Origin: Sphingomonadaceae bacterium
Lineage (GTDB): Bacteria > Pseudomonadota > Alphaproteobacteria > Sphingomonadales > Sphingomonadaceae
Direction: 5' to 3'
Assembly: GCA_020630295.1 (NCBI GenBank)
Contig: JAHDBR010000003.1
Coordinates: forward strand, 24,198-88,197
DNA length: 64,000 nucleotides
Shown here: positions 29,476 through 39,904 of the stretch, piece by piece
How the letters are laid out: every line of letters starts with the position of its first letter
Position numbering within the stretch: position 1 is the first letter of the stretch
Position numbers and translations under genes: made by a program
Notes under the pieces: model-generated
Seen by the model: only the letters and a program-made list of their open reading frames with translations
Told to the model about the DNA's origin: nothing
Databases searched by the model: none

Positions 29476-30288
29476 TCAGCTCAGCTCAAGCTGCGGTTCT
29501 GGCGCATCAACTTGCGGCAGATGAAGATTGGCCAGCAAAGTGCGCATTTCCTGACGCGCCACCAAATGGCTGGTGCCCAGCTCACCCAGATGCCCTTTAT
29601 CCAGCAAGGTAAAGCCGGAGGGAAACAATTCGCGGTAAATTACGCGTTCCGACAGGCCTTTGGCGACGCGGAACCCAGCGCGTTTGGACAGTTCGTTCAG
29701 CGCTTTCTCGATCCGCTGCATATTGCGCGCTTCGGTATGGCCGCCGCGATTGCGAACCACCACCCAGTCGATTTCCTTACGCCGCTGGATCGCGCGGGTC
29801 TTGCGCGTTTCCCAGATCAGTTCTGCGTAGAATGACAGGCGTCGCACCTTGAACGTTTCTGCATCCACTTGCCCGATCAGGTCAAAATCAACGAAACTGT
29901 CATTCATCGGCGTGACCAGAGTGTCGGATTCTGTCGCCACATGACGTGCAAAATCATCATCTCGGCCCGGCGTATCGAAGATCAGGAAATCCATCCCTTC
30001 GCCCAGCTCTGCCGCCATAGCGTCAAGCTCGGCCACGCTGTCACCGCGAAACACGTCGCAGCGGGCAGTGGGCAGATCAATGCCGCGCCGTTCCTGAGTC
30101 TCGGCACGGTTTTCGAAATAGCGATGCATGGTGCGTTGCCGCGGATCGAGATCAATCGCCGCCACCTTCGCCCCGCGATAGGCCAGCGCCACAGCGACAT
30201 GAACCGCAGTGGTCGATTTGCCGGTGCCGCCCTTCTCATTGGCAAATGTAATTCTGTGGGGGCCGGTATGAGAAGCGGGTTGGGACAA
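29476..30288 (-). CDS. mipZ: division-site positioning ATPase MipZ
   Basis: ParA/MinD-like ATPase that in alphaproteobacteria forms a polar gradient with ParB and keeps FtsZ at midcell. I choose TTG at 30288 ([18 protein letters not shown], about 270 residues) because AGGA lies eight to ten bases upstream and the frame beyond (to 30462) would run into panC and has no family similarity. The deviant Walker A is [36 protein letters not shown] follows about 20 residues later; [19 protein letters not shown] is the Walker B/switch II region. It is divergent from panC with 85 bases between. Confidence 0.92.
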   Translation of the reverse strand: MSQPASHTGPHRITFANEKGGTGKSTTAVHVAVALAYRGAKVAAIDLDPRQRTMHRYFENRAETQERRGIDLPTARCDVFRGDSVAELDAMAAELGEGMDFLIFDTPGRDDDFARHVATESDTLVTPMNDSFVDFDLIGQVDAETFKVRRLSFYAELIWETRKTRAIQRRKEIDWVVVRNRGGHTEARNMQRIEKALNELSKRAGFRVAKGLSERVIYRELFPSGFTLLDKGHLGELGTSHLVARQEMRTLLANLHLPQVDAPEPQLELS

Positions 30289-30373
30289 ATCGCAATTCCT
30301 GCATAAGAGTTGTTTTGGCCCCGCCGCAGCGGCTAGAGCCAATGATGATAGTTCTACCGGAGGGCCCGCAGGC

Positions 30374-31234
30374 GTGCAAACAATCACTCGATTGGATATG
30401 TTGAGAAAATCGGTCGCGCAACTGCGCGAAGGCGGCAAGACCATCGCCTTGGTCCCGACCATGGGTGCGCTGCATGAAGGGCATCTGACACTTGTGCGCG
30501 AAGCCGCAAAACGCGCCGATCACGTTGCTGTATCGATTTTCGTGAACCCAACCCAGTTCGGCCCGAACGAGGATCTGGACGCCTATCCGCGCCAATTGGC
30601 TGAAGATTCCGCTATGCTGGAAAAGGAAGGAACCGCGATATTGTGGGCTCCTGAAGTCGGTGAAATGTATCCCGACGGCTTCGCCAGCTCGATCGCTGTC
30701 AGCGGCGTAAGCAGCGGTTTTTGCGGCGCAGACCGGCCCGGCCATTTTGACGGCGTGGCGACGGTCGTGTGCAAACTGTTCAATCAGGTCCGCCCTGACA
30801 TTGCCTGTTTCGGAGAGAAAGACTGGCAGCAACTCGCCGTGATCCGCACTATGGCCCGCGATCTCGATCTGGTGCGGCCCTTTGCGAATGGTATTATCGG
30901 CATTCCGACCGTGCGCGAGGCAGACGGGCTCGCGATGAGCAGCCGCAACCGGTATCTGGATGCAAAGAACCGCGCGGCCGCCGCAACGCTGCCACGTGAA
31001 ATGCGCGAGGCAATCGCGCGGATAGAAGACGGGCAGCACGTTGGCCGCACGCTTGCCGCGCTCGAAGACGCCTTGCTCGGCGCGGGCTTCAGTTCGGTGG
31101 ATTACGCCGATCTTGCAGATGCGCAGAGCCTGCAATTGCTCGACCAACTGGGTGAGCGCCCCGCCCGATTGCTGGTTGCAGCACGGATCGGGGGCACACG
31201 GTTGATTGACAATATGGCCGTTGGCGGGAGCTAA
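30374..31234 (+). CDS. panC: pantothenate synthetase (pantoate-beta-alanine ligase)
   Basis: Joins pantoate and beta-alanine with ATP to form pantothenate for coenzyme A. Family motifs: [19 protein letters not shown] (about 26-44, with HEGH of the nucleotidyl-transferase fold), [20 protein letters not shown] (about 55-74), [17 protein letters not shown] (about 116-132), [20 protein letters not shown] and AMSSRNRYL (about 190-198). Length is 286 residues. The start is GTG at 30374 with GGAGGG 12 bases before it. No panB or panD lies nearby. Confidence 0.95.
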   Translation: MQTITRLDMLRKSVAQLREGGKTIALVPTMGALHEGHLTLVREAAKRADHVAVSIFVNPTQFGPNEDLDAYPRQLAEDSAMLEKEGTAILWAPEVGEMYPDGFASSIAVSGVSSGFCGADRPGHFDGVATVVCKLFNQVRPDIACFGEKDWQQLAVIRTMARDLDLVRPFANGIIGIPTVREADGLAMSSRNRYLDAKNRAAAATLPREMREAIARIEDGQHVGRTLAALEDALLGAGFSSVDYADLADAQSLQLLDQLGERPARLLVAARIGGTRLIDNMAVGGS

Positions 31235-31252
31235 CGCCCCCGTTAACCAAGC

Positions 31253-33235
31253 TTAATCGGCTTTCTTCGGGCCGCCCTTGCGGTGCTTGAACTTGGCCTT
31301 TCCGCCAAACGGTTTACCGCCGGGTTTTCCGCCACCGGGCTTGCCGCTGGCTTTGGCAGCGCCGCGTTCAACGCGGGGTCCGCGCTGTTTCACAGGTTTG
31401 CGGCCTTCGCGGGCCGGGCCGCCATCGCCGCTGCGGTCCCATTTTCCAGCGCGCACTTTGCCGCCATCGGAACCTGCACCGCCATCACCTTGCGGCGCGA
31501 AGTCCTTGCGCGCAGGCCGGTCAGACCGGCCCGGGCGATCATCGCGTCCACCACGGTCATGGCGCGGTTTTTTGCCGAATGGCTTCCCGCCGCCTGGCTT
31601 GCGGTTCTGGCGCGCTTCCATACGCGGCCCGTCGGCAGACCGTTCGATAAATACCGGACGGTCCTGATCTTCCGAAGCAGCGGTGCGCTGAATCGCATCC
31701 TCCACCTTGGCGGCAAGGTTACTTGGGATCTGGAAATATGTTTCCTCACCAGAAATGCGGATTGCGCCGATCTCGTTGCGGGTCACATGACCGCGGCGGC
31801 AAATCAGCGGCAATATCCAGCGCGGATCGGCATTGTGCCGGCGGCCAATATCCATTTTGAACCAAGCGACATCTTCAAAGCCGGGGCGGTGCCGCTCCTT
31901 CTGCGCAGCCTTGCGCGCTTCCGGCGTATTATCCATCAGCTCTTCCGGGCTCGGCATTTTGGCGCGGTGCGCCTGCACCAGCATGGCGGCAATATCTTCG
32001 GGCGACTTTTCGGCAATCAGCCGTGTCGCAAGCTCGCGATCTTCTTCCTCGACTTCAACCGGCGCAAGTAGCGTTTCCAGCAAGCGCTCACGGTCCTGCT
32101 TGCGAATATCTTTCGGTGATGGCGGATCGCCCCATTGCGCCTGAATCTTCGCTCCGCGGAGCATCGATTCGACACGGCGGCGGCGCGGAAACGGAACCAG
32201 AATGACCGCAGTACCCTTCTTGCCCGCACGTCCTGTACGTCCGGAACGGTGCTGCAATGCTTCCGCATCGCGCGGAACTTCTACGTGCACAACCAGGCTG
32301 AGCGAGGGCAAATCGATCCCGCGCGCCGCCACATCGGTTGCAACGCAGACACGGGCGCGCCGGTCACGCAGCGCTTGCATCGCCTGATTACGCTCGGACT
32401 GGGAGTGTTCGCCTGACAGGGCGACCACGGCAAAGCCGCGCTCCTGCAATGTGGCGTGCAAACGCCGCACTGCGTCGCGTGTGGCACAAAATAGAATCGC
32501 CGTTTCGGCTTCATAAAAACGCAGCAGATTGACCACTGCATTCTCTGTTTCGGAAGGAGAGATCGTCACCGCATGGTAGGAAATATCACCGTGCCCGCGA
32601 TCATTGCCGACTGTGGAAATGCGCAGGGCATTATCCTGATACCGCTTCGCCAGCGCCACGATTGGCTTCGGCATGGTTGCGGAAAACAGCAAAGTGCGGC
32701 GGCCATCTGGCGTGGCATCCAGAATTTCTTCCAGATCTTCACGGAAGCCCATATCGAGCATTTCGTCCGCCTCATCCAGCACTGCAACGCGCAGCGCCGA
32801 CAGGTCGAGCGCGCCGCGTTCAAGGTGATCGCGCAAACGGCCCGGTGTCCCGACCACGATCTGCGCACCGCCGCGTAGCGAACGGCGTTCTTTGGACGCA
32901 TCCATGCCGCCCACACAGGTCGCAATCCGCGCACCTGCCGAACGGTACAGCCATGCCAGCTCGCGGCTGACCTGAAGCGCCAGTTCACGTGTCGGTGCGA
33001 TGACCAAAGCAAGCGGGGCAATGCCGTAAGGCACCTGCCCGTCTTCCGGCAGCATTTGTTCAGCCATGGCGAGGCCGAAGGCCACGGTTTTACCCGAGCC
33101 GGTTTGCGCGGACACGATCAGATCGCGGCCAGCCGCCTCAGGCTCGATGACTGCGGTTTGGACGTCGGTCAGCTTTTCATAGCCGCGTTCAGTCAGTGCT
33201 TCGCCAAGGATTGGCGGCAATTCGGAAAAATTCAT
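31253..33235 (-). CDS. DEAD-box ATP-dependent RNA helicase (CsdA/DeaD-like)
   Basis: RNA helicase likely to act in ribosome assembly or RNA turnover at low temperature. The start is ATG at 33235 (MNFSELPPILGEALTERGYE); the open frame extends to 33295 without similarity. Motifs: Q motif around LTDVQ, SAQTGSGKTVAFGLAMAE, PTRELALQVS, LDEADEMLDMGF, FSATMPKP, ATDVAARGIDLPSL and HRSGRTGRAGKKGTA. A DbpA-type RNA-binding domain (about 450-550) includes WILPLICRRGHVTRNEIGAI. The last 110 residues are an Arg/Gly/Lys-rich disordered tail. Length is 660 residues. It is convergent with panC, 18 bases apart. Confidence 0.93.
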   Translation of the reverse strand: MNFSELPPILGEALTERGYEKLTDVQTAVIEPEAAGRDLIVSAQTGSGKTVAFGLAMAEQMLPEDGQVPYGIAPLALVIAPTRELALQVSRELAWLYRSAGARIATCVGGMDASKERRSLRGGAQIVVGTPGRLRDHLERGALDLSALRVAVLDEADEMLDMGFREDLEEILDATPDGRRTLLFSATMPKPIVALAKRYQDNALRISTVGNDRGHGDISYHAVTISPSETENAVVNLLRFYEAETAILFCATRDAVRRLHATLQERGFAVVALSGEHSQSERNQAMQALRDRRARVCVATDVAARGIDLPSLSLVVHVEVPRDAEALQHRSGRTGRAGKKGTAVILVPFPRRRRVESMLRGAKIQAQWGDPPSPKDIRKQDRERLLETLLAPVEVEEEDRELATRLIAEKSPEDIAAMLVQAHRAKMPSPEELMDNTPEARKAAQKERHRPGFEDVAWFKMDIGRRHNADPRWILPLICRRGHVTRNEIGAIRISGEETYFQIPSNLAAKVEDAIQRTAASEDQDRPVFIERSADGPRMEARQNRKPGGGKPFGKKPRHDRGGRDDRPGRSDRPARKDFAPQGDGGAGSDGGKVRAGKWDRSGDGGPAREGRKPVKQRGPRVERGAAKASGKPGGGKPGGKPFGGKAKFKHRKGGPKKAD

Positions 33236-33395
33236 GGAGCTCACAATGTCTAAAATTACCGGGTGTAAGAGTCGCCGGGTTGCCTGATATGACATTGGGA
33301 GACACTATTTCGCCGCACCTCGCGGCCTAATGCTGAGCCTCCTACACACAATTGGTGCGCTTGGCTTGTTCTTTTTTGTGCAGGTGCGAAGAGAC

Positions 33396-33469
33396 TGGAG
33401 CGGGTAAGGGGAATCGAACCCCTCTAGCTAGCTTGGAAGGCTAGAGCATTACCACTATGCTATACCCGC
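33396..33469 (-). tRNA. tRNA-Gly (anticodon TCC)
   Basis: Minus-strand cloverleaf: acceptor GCGGGTA pairs with TACCCGC, followed by T and an encoded CCA. D-arm AGCATAGTGGTAATGCT, anticodon stem CTAGC/GCTAG around loop CTTCCAA (anticodon TCC), and T-arm GAGGGGTTCGAATCCCCTT are all present. It lies in the gap between the RNA helicase and cysD. Confidence 0.97.
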
Positions 33470-33666
33470 CCGCTCAGGATTGCGCGCTTGCCACCATCGG
33501 GGCGGGTTCGTCAACAACCTGATTGCAGAATCCTGATCTTGAAGGCACGAAAAAATGTCCTGACAGCCCTGCCATGCGGCCCGATAGCAAATCTGGCCTT
33601 GCCTTGCCGCCGGTTTCGGCTAGCCAGCGCAGCATAATCCTCCCTATTTCGCAGGAAATGACGCCA

Positions 33667-34578
33667 ATGCGCAGCCTGACACATCTTGAACGGCTCGAAG
33701 CCGAAAGTATCCATATCATGCGCGAGGTTGCCGCAGAGGCCACCAAGCCGGTTATGCTCTATTCCGTGGGCAAGGACAGTGCAGTTATGCTGCATCTGGC
33801 GAAGAAGGCGTTCTATCCTTCGCCTCCTCCCTTCCCGCTAATGCACGTCGATACCACTTGGAAATTCCAGGATATGTACGCACTTCGCGAGAAAGCCGCG
33901 CAGGATGCAGGCATGGAATTGCTGGTGTGGCAAAATCCGGAAGCGCAGGAACGCGGTATCAATCCGTTCGATCACGGCCCACTGCATACCGATATGTGGA
34001 AGACGCAGGGGCTGAAGCAGGCGCTGGACCATCACGGTTTCGATGCGGCCTTTGGCGGCGCACGGCGTGATGAAGAGAAAAGCCGTGCCAAGGAACGCAT
34101 TTTCAGCTTCCGCACGGCCAATCACGGGTGGGACCCGAAGAAGCAGCGGCCGGAGCTGTGGAACCTCTACAATGCGAAAAAGGCGAAGGGCGAAAGCATC
34201 CGCGTATTTCCGCTGAGCAACTGGACCGAGCTGGATATCTGGCAATATATCATGGCCGAAAATATCGAGATTGTTCCGCTGTATTTCGCGGCAAAGCGTC
34301 CAACCTTTGAATATGAGGGCGGTTTGTTCATGGCAGACGATCTGGAACGGTTGGAAAAGGTGATGGGCCACCGCCCCGAAATTACCGAGCGGTCCGTGCG
34401 CTTCCGCACGTTGGGCTGTTTCCCGCTGACAGGCGCCGTTGAAAGCGAGGCATCTACCTTAGCAGAAGTGGTGCAGGAAATGTTGCTAACGACCACCAGT
34501 GAAAGGCAAGGCCGCGTCATCGATCAGGACGAAGGCGGTGCCGGGATGGAGAAGAAGAAGCAGGAGGGCTATTTCTGA
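33667..34578 (+). CDS. cysD: sulfate adenylyltransferase subunit 2
   Basis: Forms APS from sulfate and ATP together with CysN. The PP-loop motif [18 protein letters not shown] (about 30-47) and [18 protein letters not shown] are visible, as are [20 protein letters not shown] and the end [13 protein letters not shown] favour ATG at 33667 ([20 protein letters not shown], 303 residues, the usual length), with AGGA ten bases upstream; ATG at 33658 is equally in frame, and the frame stays open to 33523. Its TGA overlaps the ATG of cysNC by one base. Confidence 0.95.
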   Translation: MRSLTHLERLEAESIHIMREVAAEATKPVMLYSVGKDSAVMLHLAKKAFYPSPPPFPLMHVDTTWKFQDMYALREKAAQDAGMELLVWQNPEAQERGINPFDHGPLHTDMWKTQGLKQALDHHGFDAAFGGARRDEEKSRAKERIFSFRTANHGWDPKKQRPELWNLYNAKKAKGESIRVFPLSNWTELDIWQYIMAENIEIVPLYFAAKRPTFEYEGGLFMADDLERLEKVMGHRPEITERSVRFRTLGCFPLTGAVESEASTLAEVVQEMLLTTTSERQGRVIDQDEGGAGMEKKKQEGYF

Positions 34579-36488
34579 TGACCTCTCCTACATATGAAAC
34601 AGACGCGCTGATTGCCGAGGATATCGACGCATATCTTGACCAGCATCAGAATAAGTCACTGCTACGCTTTATTACCTGCGGCAGCGTGGATGATGGCAAG
34701 AGCACGCTGATCGGGCGGCTTCTATACGATTCAAAAATGATCTTCGAAGATCAGCTGGCTGCACTGGAATCGGACAGTAAGCGGGTGGGCACGCAAGGTC
34801 AGGAAATCGACTTTGCATTGCTGGTAGACGGGCTGGCCGCAGAGCGCGAACAAGGCATCACCATTGATGTCGCTTACCGGTTCTTCGCCACCGAGAAGCG
34901 CAAGTTCATTGTCGCGGATACGCCGGGTCACGAACAGTATACGCGCAATATGGTCACCGGTGCTTCGACAGCTGATCTGGCGGTCATTCTGGTCGATGCG
35001 CGCAAGGGCGTGCTGGTCCAGACGCGCCGCCATTCCTATCTCGCGCATTTGCTGGGCATCAAACATCTGGTGCTGGCAGTGAACAAGATGGATCTGGCCG
35101 ATTACAGTCAGGAAACCTTCGATCAGATCGTGGCCGAATATTCCGCTTTTGCCGAAGAGATCGGGATTGAGGAATTTACCGCCATTCCGATTTCCGGCTT
35201 TAAAGGCGACAACATTACAGCCGCCCCATCGGAAAATACGCCATGGTATTCCGGCCCTTCGCTGATCGATCATCTCGAAACAGTCGAAATTGCCAATGTC
35301 GCGGCGCAGGAGAAGCCGTTCCGGATGCCCGTGCAATGGGTCAACCGGCCCAATCTCGATTTTCGCGGGTTCTCCGGCCTGATTGGCAGCGGAACTGTCA
35401 AACCGGGCGATGTGGTTCGCGTTGTCCCGTCGGGCAAGACAAGTTCGGTCAAAAGCATCGTCACATTTGACGGCGAGCTGGACGAAGGGGTTGCAGGCCA
35501 ATCGGTTACGCTGACGCTGGAGGACGAGATTGATTGCAGCCGCGGCGATGTCATCAGTGCCGCCGAAAATCCGCCCGAGGCCAGCGACCAGTTCGAAGCG
35601 ACCATCGTTTGGATGGACGAGGAGGCGCTGAAGCCGGGCCGCGGTTATTGGCTCAAACTGGCCAGCCAAATGGTCACCGCGACCATTCAGGAACCGAAAT
35701 ACGAAATCAACGTCAACACGATGCAGCATCTGGCGGCAAAAACGCTCGAGCTGAATTCCATCGGCGTGGCAGAAATCCATACTGAACGGCCGATCACATT
35801 CGAACCCTATACAGATAGCCGTGCGCTCGGCGGGTTCATTCTGGTGGACAAAATTACCAATGCCACGGTCGGTGCAGGAATGCTGCATTTCAGCCTGCGC
35901 CGCGCGCAAAATGTGCATTGGCAGGCCACCACCATCACCCGCGATGATCACGCCAATCTGAAGAACCAGAAACCGCGTGTACTATGGTTCACCGGCCTTT
36001 CCGGTTCGGGCAAGTCGACTATCGCCAATGCGGTGGAGCAGCGGCTTAATCTGATGAACCGCCACACGTTCCTGCTGGACGGGGACAATGTGCGCCACGG
36101 ATTGAACAAGGATCTGGGCTTTACCGAAGCGGACCGGATCGAGAATATTCGCCGCGTCGGCGAAGTTGCCAAATTGATGACCGATGCCGGACTGATTGTG
36201 CTGACTGCCTTCATCAGCCCGTTCCGTGCAGAGCGCGATCTGGTCCGTTCGATGACGGACGAGTGCGAGTTTATTGAAATCTTCGTTGATACGCCGCTGG
36301 AAGTTGCCGAGCAGCGCGATGTCAAAGGGCTGTATAAGAAAGCGCGCAGCGGAGAGCTGAAGAACTTCACCGGTATCGACAGCCCGTATGAGGCGCCCGA
36401 GCAGCCGGAAATCCGCGTAAATACGGTTGAAATGACCGTCGAAGAAGCCGCCGATCATATCATCAATGCAATCATGCCGCTGAAGTGA
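34578..36488 (+). CDS. cysNC: bifunctional sulfate adenylyltransferase subunit 1 / adenylylsulfate kinase
   Basis: Fusion of the GTPase CysN with the APS kinase CysC, giving PAPS for sulfonation and sulfate reduction. The CysN part (about 1-450) has [20 protein letters not shown] (part of the P-loop), [23 protein letters not shown] and NKMDLADY, followed by two beta-barrel domains. The CysC part (about 460-636) begins [20 protein letters not shown] and has [16 protein letters not shown] and [13 protein letters not shown]. Length is 636 residues. Gene order is cysD-cysNC-cysQ. Confidence 0.97.
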   Translation: MTSPTYETDALIAEDIDAYLDQHQNKSLLRFITCGSVDDGKSTLIGRLLYDSKMIFEDQLAALESDSKRVGTQGQEIDFALLVDGLAAEREQGITIDVAYRFFATEKRKFIVADTPGHEQYTRNMVTGASTADLAVILVDARKGVLVQTRRHSYLAHLLGIKHLVLAVNKMDLADYSQETFDQIVAEYSAFAEEIGIEEFTAIPISGFKGDNITAAPSENTPWYSGPSLIDHLETVEIANVAAQEKPFRMPVQWVNRPNLDFRGFSGLIGSGTVKPGDVVRVVPSGKTSSVKSIVTFDGELDEGVAGQSVTLTLEDEIDCSRGDVISAAENPPEASDQFEATIVWMDEEALKPGRGYWLKLASQMVTATIQEPKYEINVNTMQHLAAKTLELNSIGVAEIHTERPITFEPYTDSRALGGFILVDKITNATVGAGMLHFSLRRAQNVHWQATTITRDDHANLKNQKPRVLWFTGLSGSGKSTIANAVEQRLNLMNRHTFLLDGDNVRHGLNKDLGFTEADRIENIRRVGEVAKLMTDAGLIVLTAFISPFRAERDLVRSMTDECEFIEIFVDTPLEVAEQRDVKGLYKKARSGELKNFTGIDSPYEAPEQPEIRVNTVEMTVEEAADHIINAIMPLK

Positions 36489-36497
36489 GCCGATAAG

Positions 36498-37274
36498 ATG
36501 GACGGACCCCACATCGCCCCGCAGGAAATGGATGACGCGCAGCTCGCTGCCTATCTGGCCGAGATTGCTGGCAAGATCCTGTTGCAAGTGCGCGCCAGCG
36601 AAGTGTTCGAGGGCAAGGCGCTCGGCAAGGCGGGCGACCAGACAGCGAACCAGTTTCTGGTGCACGCGCTACAGACCTTGCGTGCCGATGACGGCTTGCT
36701 GTCCGAAGAAAGCAAGGACACCGAAGCCCGGCTGTCGAAATCGCGCGTCTGGATTGTCGATCCGGTGGACGGCACCCGCGAATATGGCGAGGCCCGCTCA
36801 GACTGGGCGGTTCATGTCGGTTTGGCGATTGATGGTACCGCAGTAACCGGCGCAATTGCGCAGCCTGGCCTGAGAGGCGGCATGGTGCTGCGCAGTGACC
36901 GCCCCGCCCCGACAAAATCATATGAAGGCGCACCGCGTCTGGTCGTCAGCCGGACGCGTCCGGCCAAAGAAGCAGTCGCCGTGTCAGATGCTATTGGCGG
37001 CGAACTTGTGCCCATGGGCTCGGCCGGTGCAAAAGCGATGGCCGTGGTTCGCGGCGAGGCTGAGATCTATCTGCATTCCGGCGGCCAGTATGAATGGGAC
37101 AGCTGCGCCCCTGTTGCAGTCGCTAAAGCGCACGGCCTTCATTGTTCGCGGATCGACGGGTCTGCGCTGAAGTATAATCAGGCGGACACATATTTGCCCG
37201 ATCTTTTGATTTGCCAGCCAGAATATGCGGAGCAGGTTCTCAAACTGGTCGCGGACGGTGCCGGAACGCAATAG
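36498..37274 (+). CDS. cysQ: 3'(2'),5'-bisphosphate nucleotidase CysQ
   Basis: Removes the 3' phosphate of PAP, the toxic by-product of PAPS use, and may recycle PAPS. IMPase-superfamily motifs: LLSEESKD with metal-binding Glu residues (about 73-80), WIVDPVDGTREYGEARSDWA (about 89-108) and the C-terminal WDSCAPVAVAKAHGL. An insertion with SRTRPAKEAVAVSDAIGGEL lies between. Length is 258 residues. It starts nine bases after cysNC, which supports the assignment over other phosphatases of this fold. Confidence 0.92.
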   Translation: MDGPHIAPQEMDDAQLAAYLAEIAGKILLQVRASEVFEGKALGKAGDQTANQFLVHALQTLRADDGLLSEESKDTEARLSKSRVWIVDPVDGTREYGEARSDWAVHVGLAIDGTAVTGAIAQPGLRGGMVLRSDRPAPTKSYEGAPRLVVSRTRPAKEAVAVSDAIGGELVPMGSAGAKAMAVVRGEAEIYLHSGGQYEWDSCAPVAVAKAHGLHCSRIDGSALKYNQADTYLPDLLICQPEYAEQVLKLVADGAGTQ

Positions 37275-37313
37275 CGAGGCCGGCAAGGCCGCTGGTGCAG
37301 TGAGCCCTGCGGT

Positions 37314-37949
37314 TTAATCTTCCGCAGTTACCTGTTCGATCAAGGTCGGGCGCTCTGCCTCCGCCTGCTGTTTGGCGACTTCTTCCGACACGGCGATATC
37401 GATCATGACGCGGCGGTTAAACGCGCGATTTTCCTCATTAGACGTGCCGTCAGCATTAGCATTGGGCTTCGCTGGATTCTGTTCCCCTAGTGCAACCACG
37501 GTCAACCGGTCTTCGGCAACGCCATTATCGACCAGCCATTCCTTCACCGCGTTTGCGCGCGTTTCGGAAGATCGGAGATTGGCCTGATCATTCCCGCCGG
37601 AATCGGTGTGACCACTGATCACCACCGGACCGCCTTCACCCATTTGTCGCGACTCCAGCACCGCAGCCAATTCGGCAAGCGCGGTTTCGGTCAAATCGGA
37701 ACCGCCATCATCGAACGAAATTCGCGCTGACAATGGCTCCATCGCGGGGAGCTCTACCTCTATATTAGCATCTTCGCGGATGATTGACGCTGTTTGCGTG
37801 GGTTCAGTCGCGGGCTCTTCGGTGGCCTCATCTTCGGGAACCGGATCAGGATCGTTCTGATATTTGCAGGCACCGAGCACCAGCGTGCAACCGAGAACGG
37901 ATGTAAGGGTAACTGCCCGGCGGATTGTCATAGCTTTCCTCATACTCAT
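37314..37949 (-). CDS. OmpA-domain lipoprotein
   Basis: Predicted outer-membrane lipoprotein that binds peptidoglycan. A lipobox (LVLGAC, Cys near residue 27) follows the hydrophobic segment VTLTSVLGCTLVLG. An acidic linker (PVPEDEATEEPATEPTQ) leads to an OmpA/MotB-like domain (about 70-200) with ISFDDGGSDLTETALAEL, the peptidoglycan-binding loop SGHTDSGGNDQANLRSSETR and NRRVMIDI. Length is 211 residues; starts at 37943 or 37931 are also possible. It overlaps the antiporter gene by four bases, so the two are co-expressed. Confidence 0.88.
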   Translation of the reverse strand: MSMRKAMTIRRAVTLTSVLGCTLVLGACKYQNDPDPVPEDEATEEPATEPTQTASIIREDANIEVELPAMEPLSARISFDDGGSDLTETALAELAAVLESRQMGEGGPVVISGHTDSGGNDQANLRSSETRANAVKEWLVDNGVAEDRLTVVALGEQNPAKPNANADGTSNEENRAFNRRVMIDIAVSEEVAKQQAEAERPTLIEQVTAED

Positions 37950-39820
37950 GCTGTTTGCGGCTTTCCGCCGCTTTTGGCCGCTTTCTTTGCGGCCACTTCT
38001 TCTGCAGTCTTTGTGCGCGGCGGGGTGAATGAAATTACCGTGTCGCCAGGCCGCGGATCAGGCCGCACCACATGGGTGAAGAACCGCATCCGCCCGCTCT
38101 CGCGCAAAATCAGCAGCATATGCGCCGATTCGGGCAGCTTCGCCTGCGCATCCTCGAAATCGAATTCTTCGGACAGAGTTGTCTTGCGGAATATCCATCC
38201 CTGCTGCTGCCGTTCGATAACATCGGACACGCCAAAGCCGGATTCAAACAAAGCCCGTCCGCGGATCGATGGCGGCAGCGCGTGTTTGTCAGTTTCATTG
38301 GTCGATTGACCCAGCTGATACACCGAATCCCGGCCAATCTCATGCGCGAATTCGTTGCACACCAGCGCGTTATAGGCTTCGTTGCCGGTCGCCGCGACCA
38401 GCACTTGATACGGTGTAAGGTCGAGATTGTGCTCGGTCGCCTCGTTCAGAATTTCACCATGGTAAAATGGCAGCCCGCGTTTGCGCGCCTCGCTGAGCGC
38501 CTGCCAACTCGGATCGACAATCATTACGCCTGTACCCAACGCCTTCATTTCTTCTGCAAGTGCAATGGACCAAGGCGTACTGCCGACGATCAGCAGACCA
38601 GGGCGCGTATCGCCCTTCACTTTCAGCAACCGCGCCGCAATATCGATGGTGAAACCGTGGGCAAAGACTGTCACTACGACCACCGCGAAGCTCAAACCGA
38701 TCAGCAAATTTCCATCCGCATAGCCGAGTTCGTTGAGCCGCAGCGCGAACAGGCCGGAAATGGCGACCAGCACGATTCCGCGCGGGGCGATCCATGCGAG
38801 AAACAACCGCTCGTTCCATGGAACCTTGCTGAACAGCAAACTGATCAGGATCGTCGCGGGTCGAACAACAAACAGCAACGCCAGCAGGAATAGCAGGAAT
38901 GACATTCCGGTTCCGGTACGCGGATCGAGATAGCGCAGATCGTCAACCGTGAGTGAAGCCGACAGGAGGATAAAGATTCCCGAGACAAGCAGCACGGCAA
39001 TGTTTTGCTTAAACGGGTGAATACTGCGCAGGCTGGAAACGTGCATATTCGCCAGCGCCACGCCCATTACGGTTACGGCAAGAAGGCCAGCTTCGTGTTC
39101 GATCTGGTTACACAGGACGAACACGCCGATGACCGATGTAAGCAGCACGGGCACTTTGAGATATTCGGGTATCGCCCCGCGCGGGAATGCCCAAGCGATC
39201 GCTTTGGCCGCGGCATAGCCGATCAGACCTGACAGAATGACCGCGATAATCATTGGCGGCACAACTTCCCACAAAGTGGCTTCGGGCCGCTCTGCGACTA
39301 TGCGGAAATATTCATAGGCGATCACGGCACATAGTGCGCCAGTGGGATCGTTTACGATGGCTTCCCATTTCAAGATCGAGGCAGGCCGCGTCTGGACAGA
39401 GCTTTGGCGCAAAAGAGGGATCACAACGGTGGGGCCGGTCACCACCAGAATACCGCCGAACAACACCGCCACAGGCCATGCGAGATTGGCAATTTCATGC
39501 GCCGCGAAGGCGCCCAATGCCCAGCCGATAACCACACCGATTGTCGCCAACCGCCAGACAGCATCACCCGAATGGCGGAGCTCACGGTAGTCGAGGCTAA
39601 GCCCGCCTTCAAACAAGATCAGGGCAACGCCAATTGCCACCATCGGCTCCAGCAAGTCGCCAAAGGCGTGTTGCGGATCAAAAATGCCGAAGACAGGACC
39701 AGCCAGGAATCCGGCGGCGAGCATCAGAACAATGGCGGGCCAGCCCGTGCGCCACGCGACCCATTGGGCACCAATGCCCAAAACGCCAACCAGCGCGATT
39801 ACAAGTCCCTGTTCATGCAT
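37946..39820 (-). CDS. monovalent cation:proton antiporter with RCK (TrkA-N) domain
   Basis: CPA-type antiporter, likely exchanging Na+ or K+ for H+. About twelve membrane segments fill residues 1-395, including GVALILFEGGLSLDYREL, VVTGPTVVIPLLRQSSV and WEAIVNDPTGALCAVIAYEY with the Asn-Asp-type core. From about 410 a soluble nucleotide-binding RCK domain begins (LLIVGSTPWSIALAEEMKAL then VMIVDPSW), so ligand gating by nucleotide is likely. Length is 624 residues. The stop overlaps the OmpA lipoprotein start in ATGA. Ion specificity cannot be told. Confidence 0.9.
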   Translation of the reverse strand: MHEQGLVIALVGVLGIGAQWVAWRTGWPAIVLMLAAGFLAGPVFGIFDPQHAFGDLLEPMVAIGVALILFEGGLSLDYRELRHSGDAVWRLATIGVVIGWALGAFAAHEIANLAWPVAVLFGGILVVTGPTVVIPLLRQSSVQTRPASILKWEAIVNDPTGALCAVIAYEYFRIVAERPEATLWEVVPPMIIAVILSGLIGYAAAKAIAWAFPRGAIPEYLKVPVLLTSVIGVFVLCNQIEHEAGLLAVTVMGVALANMHVSSLRSIHPFKQNIAVLLVSGIFILLSASLTVDDLRYLDPRTGTGMSFLLFLLALLFVVRPATILISLLFSKVPWNERLFLAWIAPRGIVLVAISGLFALRLNELGYADGNLLIGLSFAVVVVTVFAHGFTIDIAARLLKVKGDTRPGLLIVGSTPWSIALAEEMKALGTGVMIVDPSWQALSEARKRGLPFYHGEILNEATEHNLDLTPYQVLVAATGNEAYNALVCNEFAHEIGRDSVYQLGQSTNETDKHALPPSIRGRALFESGFGVSDVIERQQQGWIFRKTTLSEEFDFEDAQAKLPESAHMLLILRESGRMRFFTHVVRPDPRPGDTVISFTPPRTKTAEEVAAKKAAKSGGKPQTA

Positions 39821-39904
39821 CCGTGGATCGCCCGCCTGTTCACATATCAGTGAATAATGCCTGATCGGCTTATTCTTTCCCGATCAGTAACATAAGGCCG
39901 GCCG

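Noticed and set aside
30289..30462. Upstream extension of mipZ
   Set aside because: It would overlap panC by almost 90 bases and the added residues (rich in Ala, Ser, Cys) do not resemble MipZ; TTG at 30288 has a ribosome binding site.
30236..31147. Minus-strand open frame of 303 codons opposite panC
   Set aside because: Antisense to panC and overlaps the mipZ start; no family pattern.
34731..35951. Minus-strand open frame of 406 codons opposite cysNC
   Set aside because: Shadow of a strongly conserved gene; no recognisable motif despite its length.
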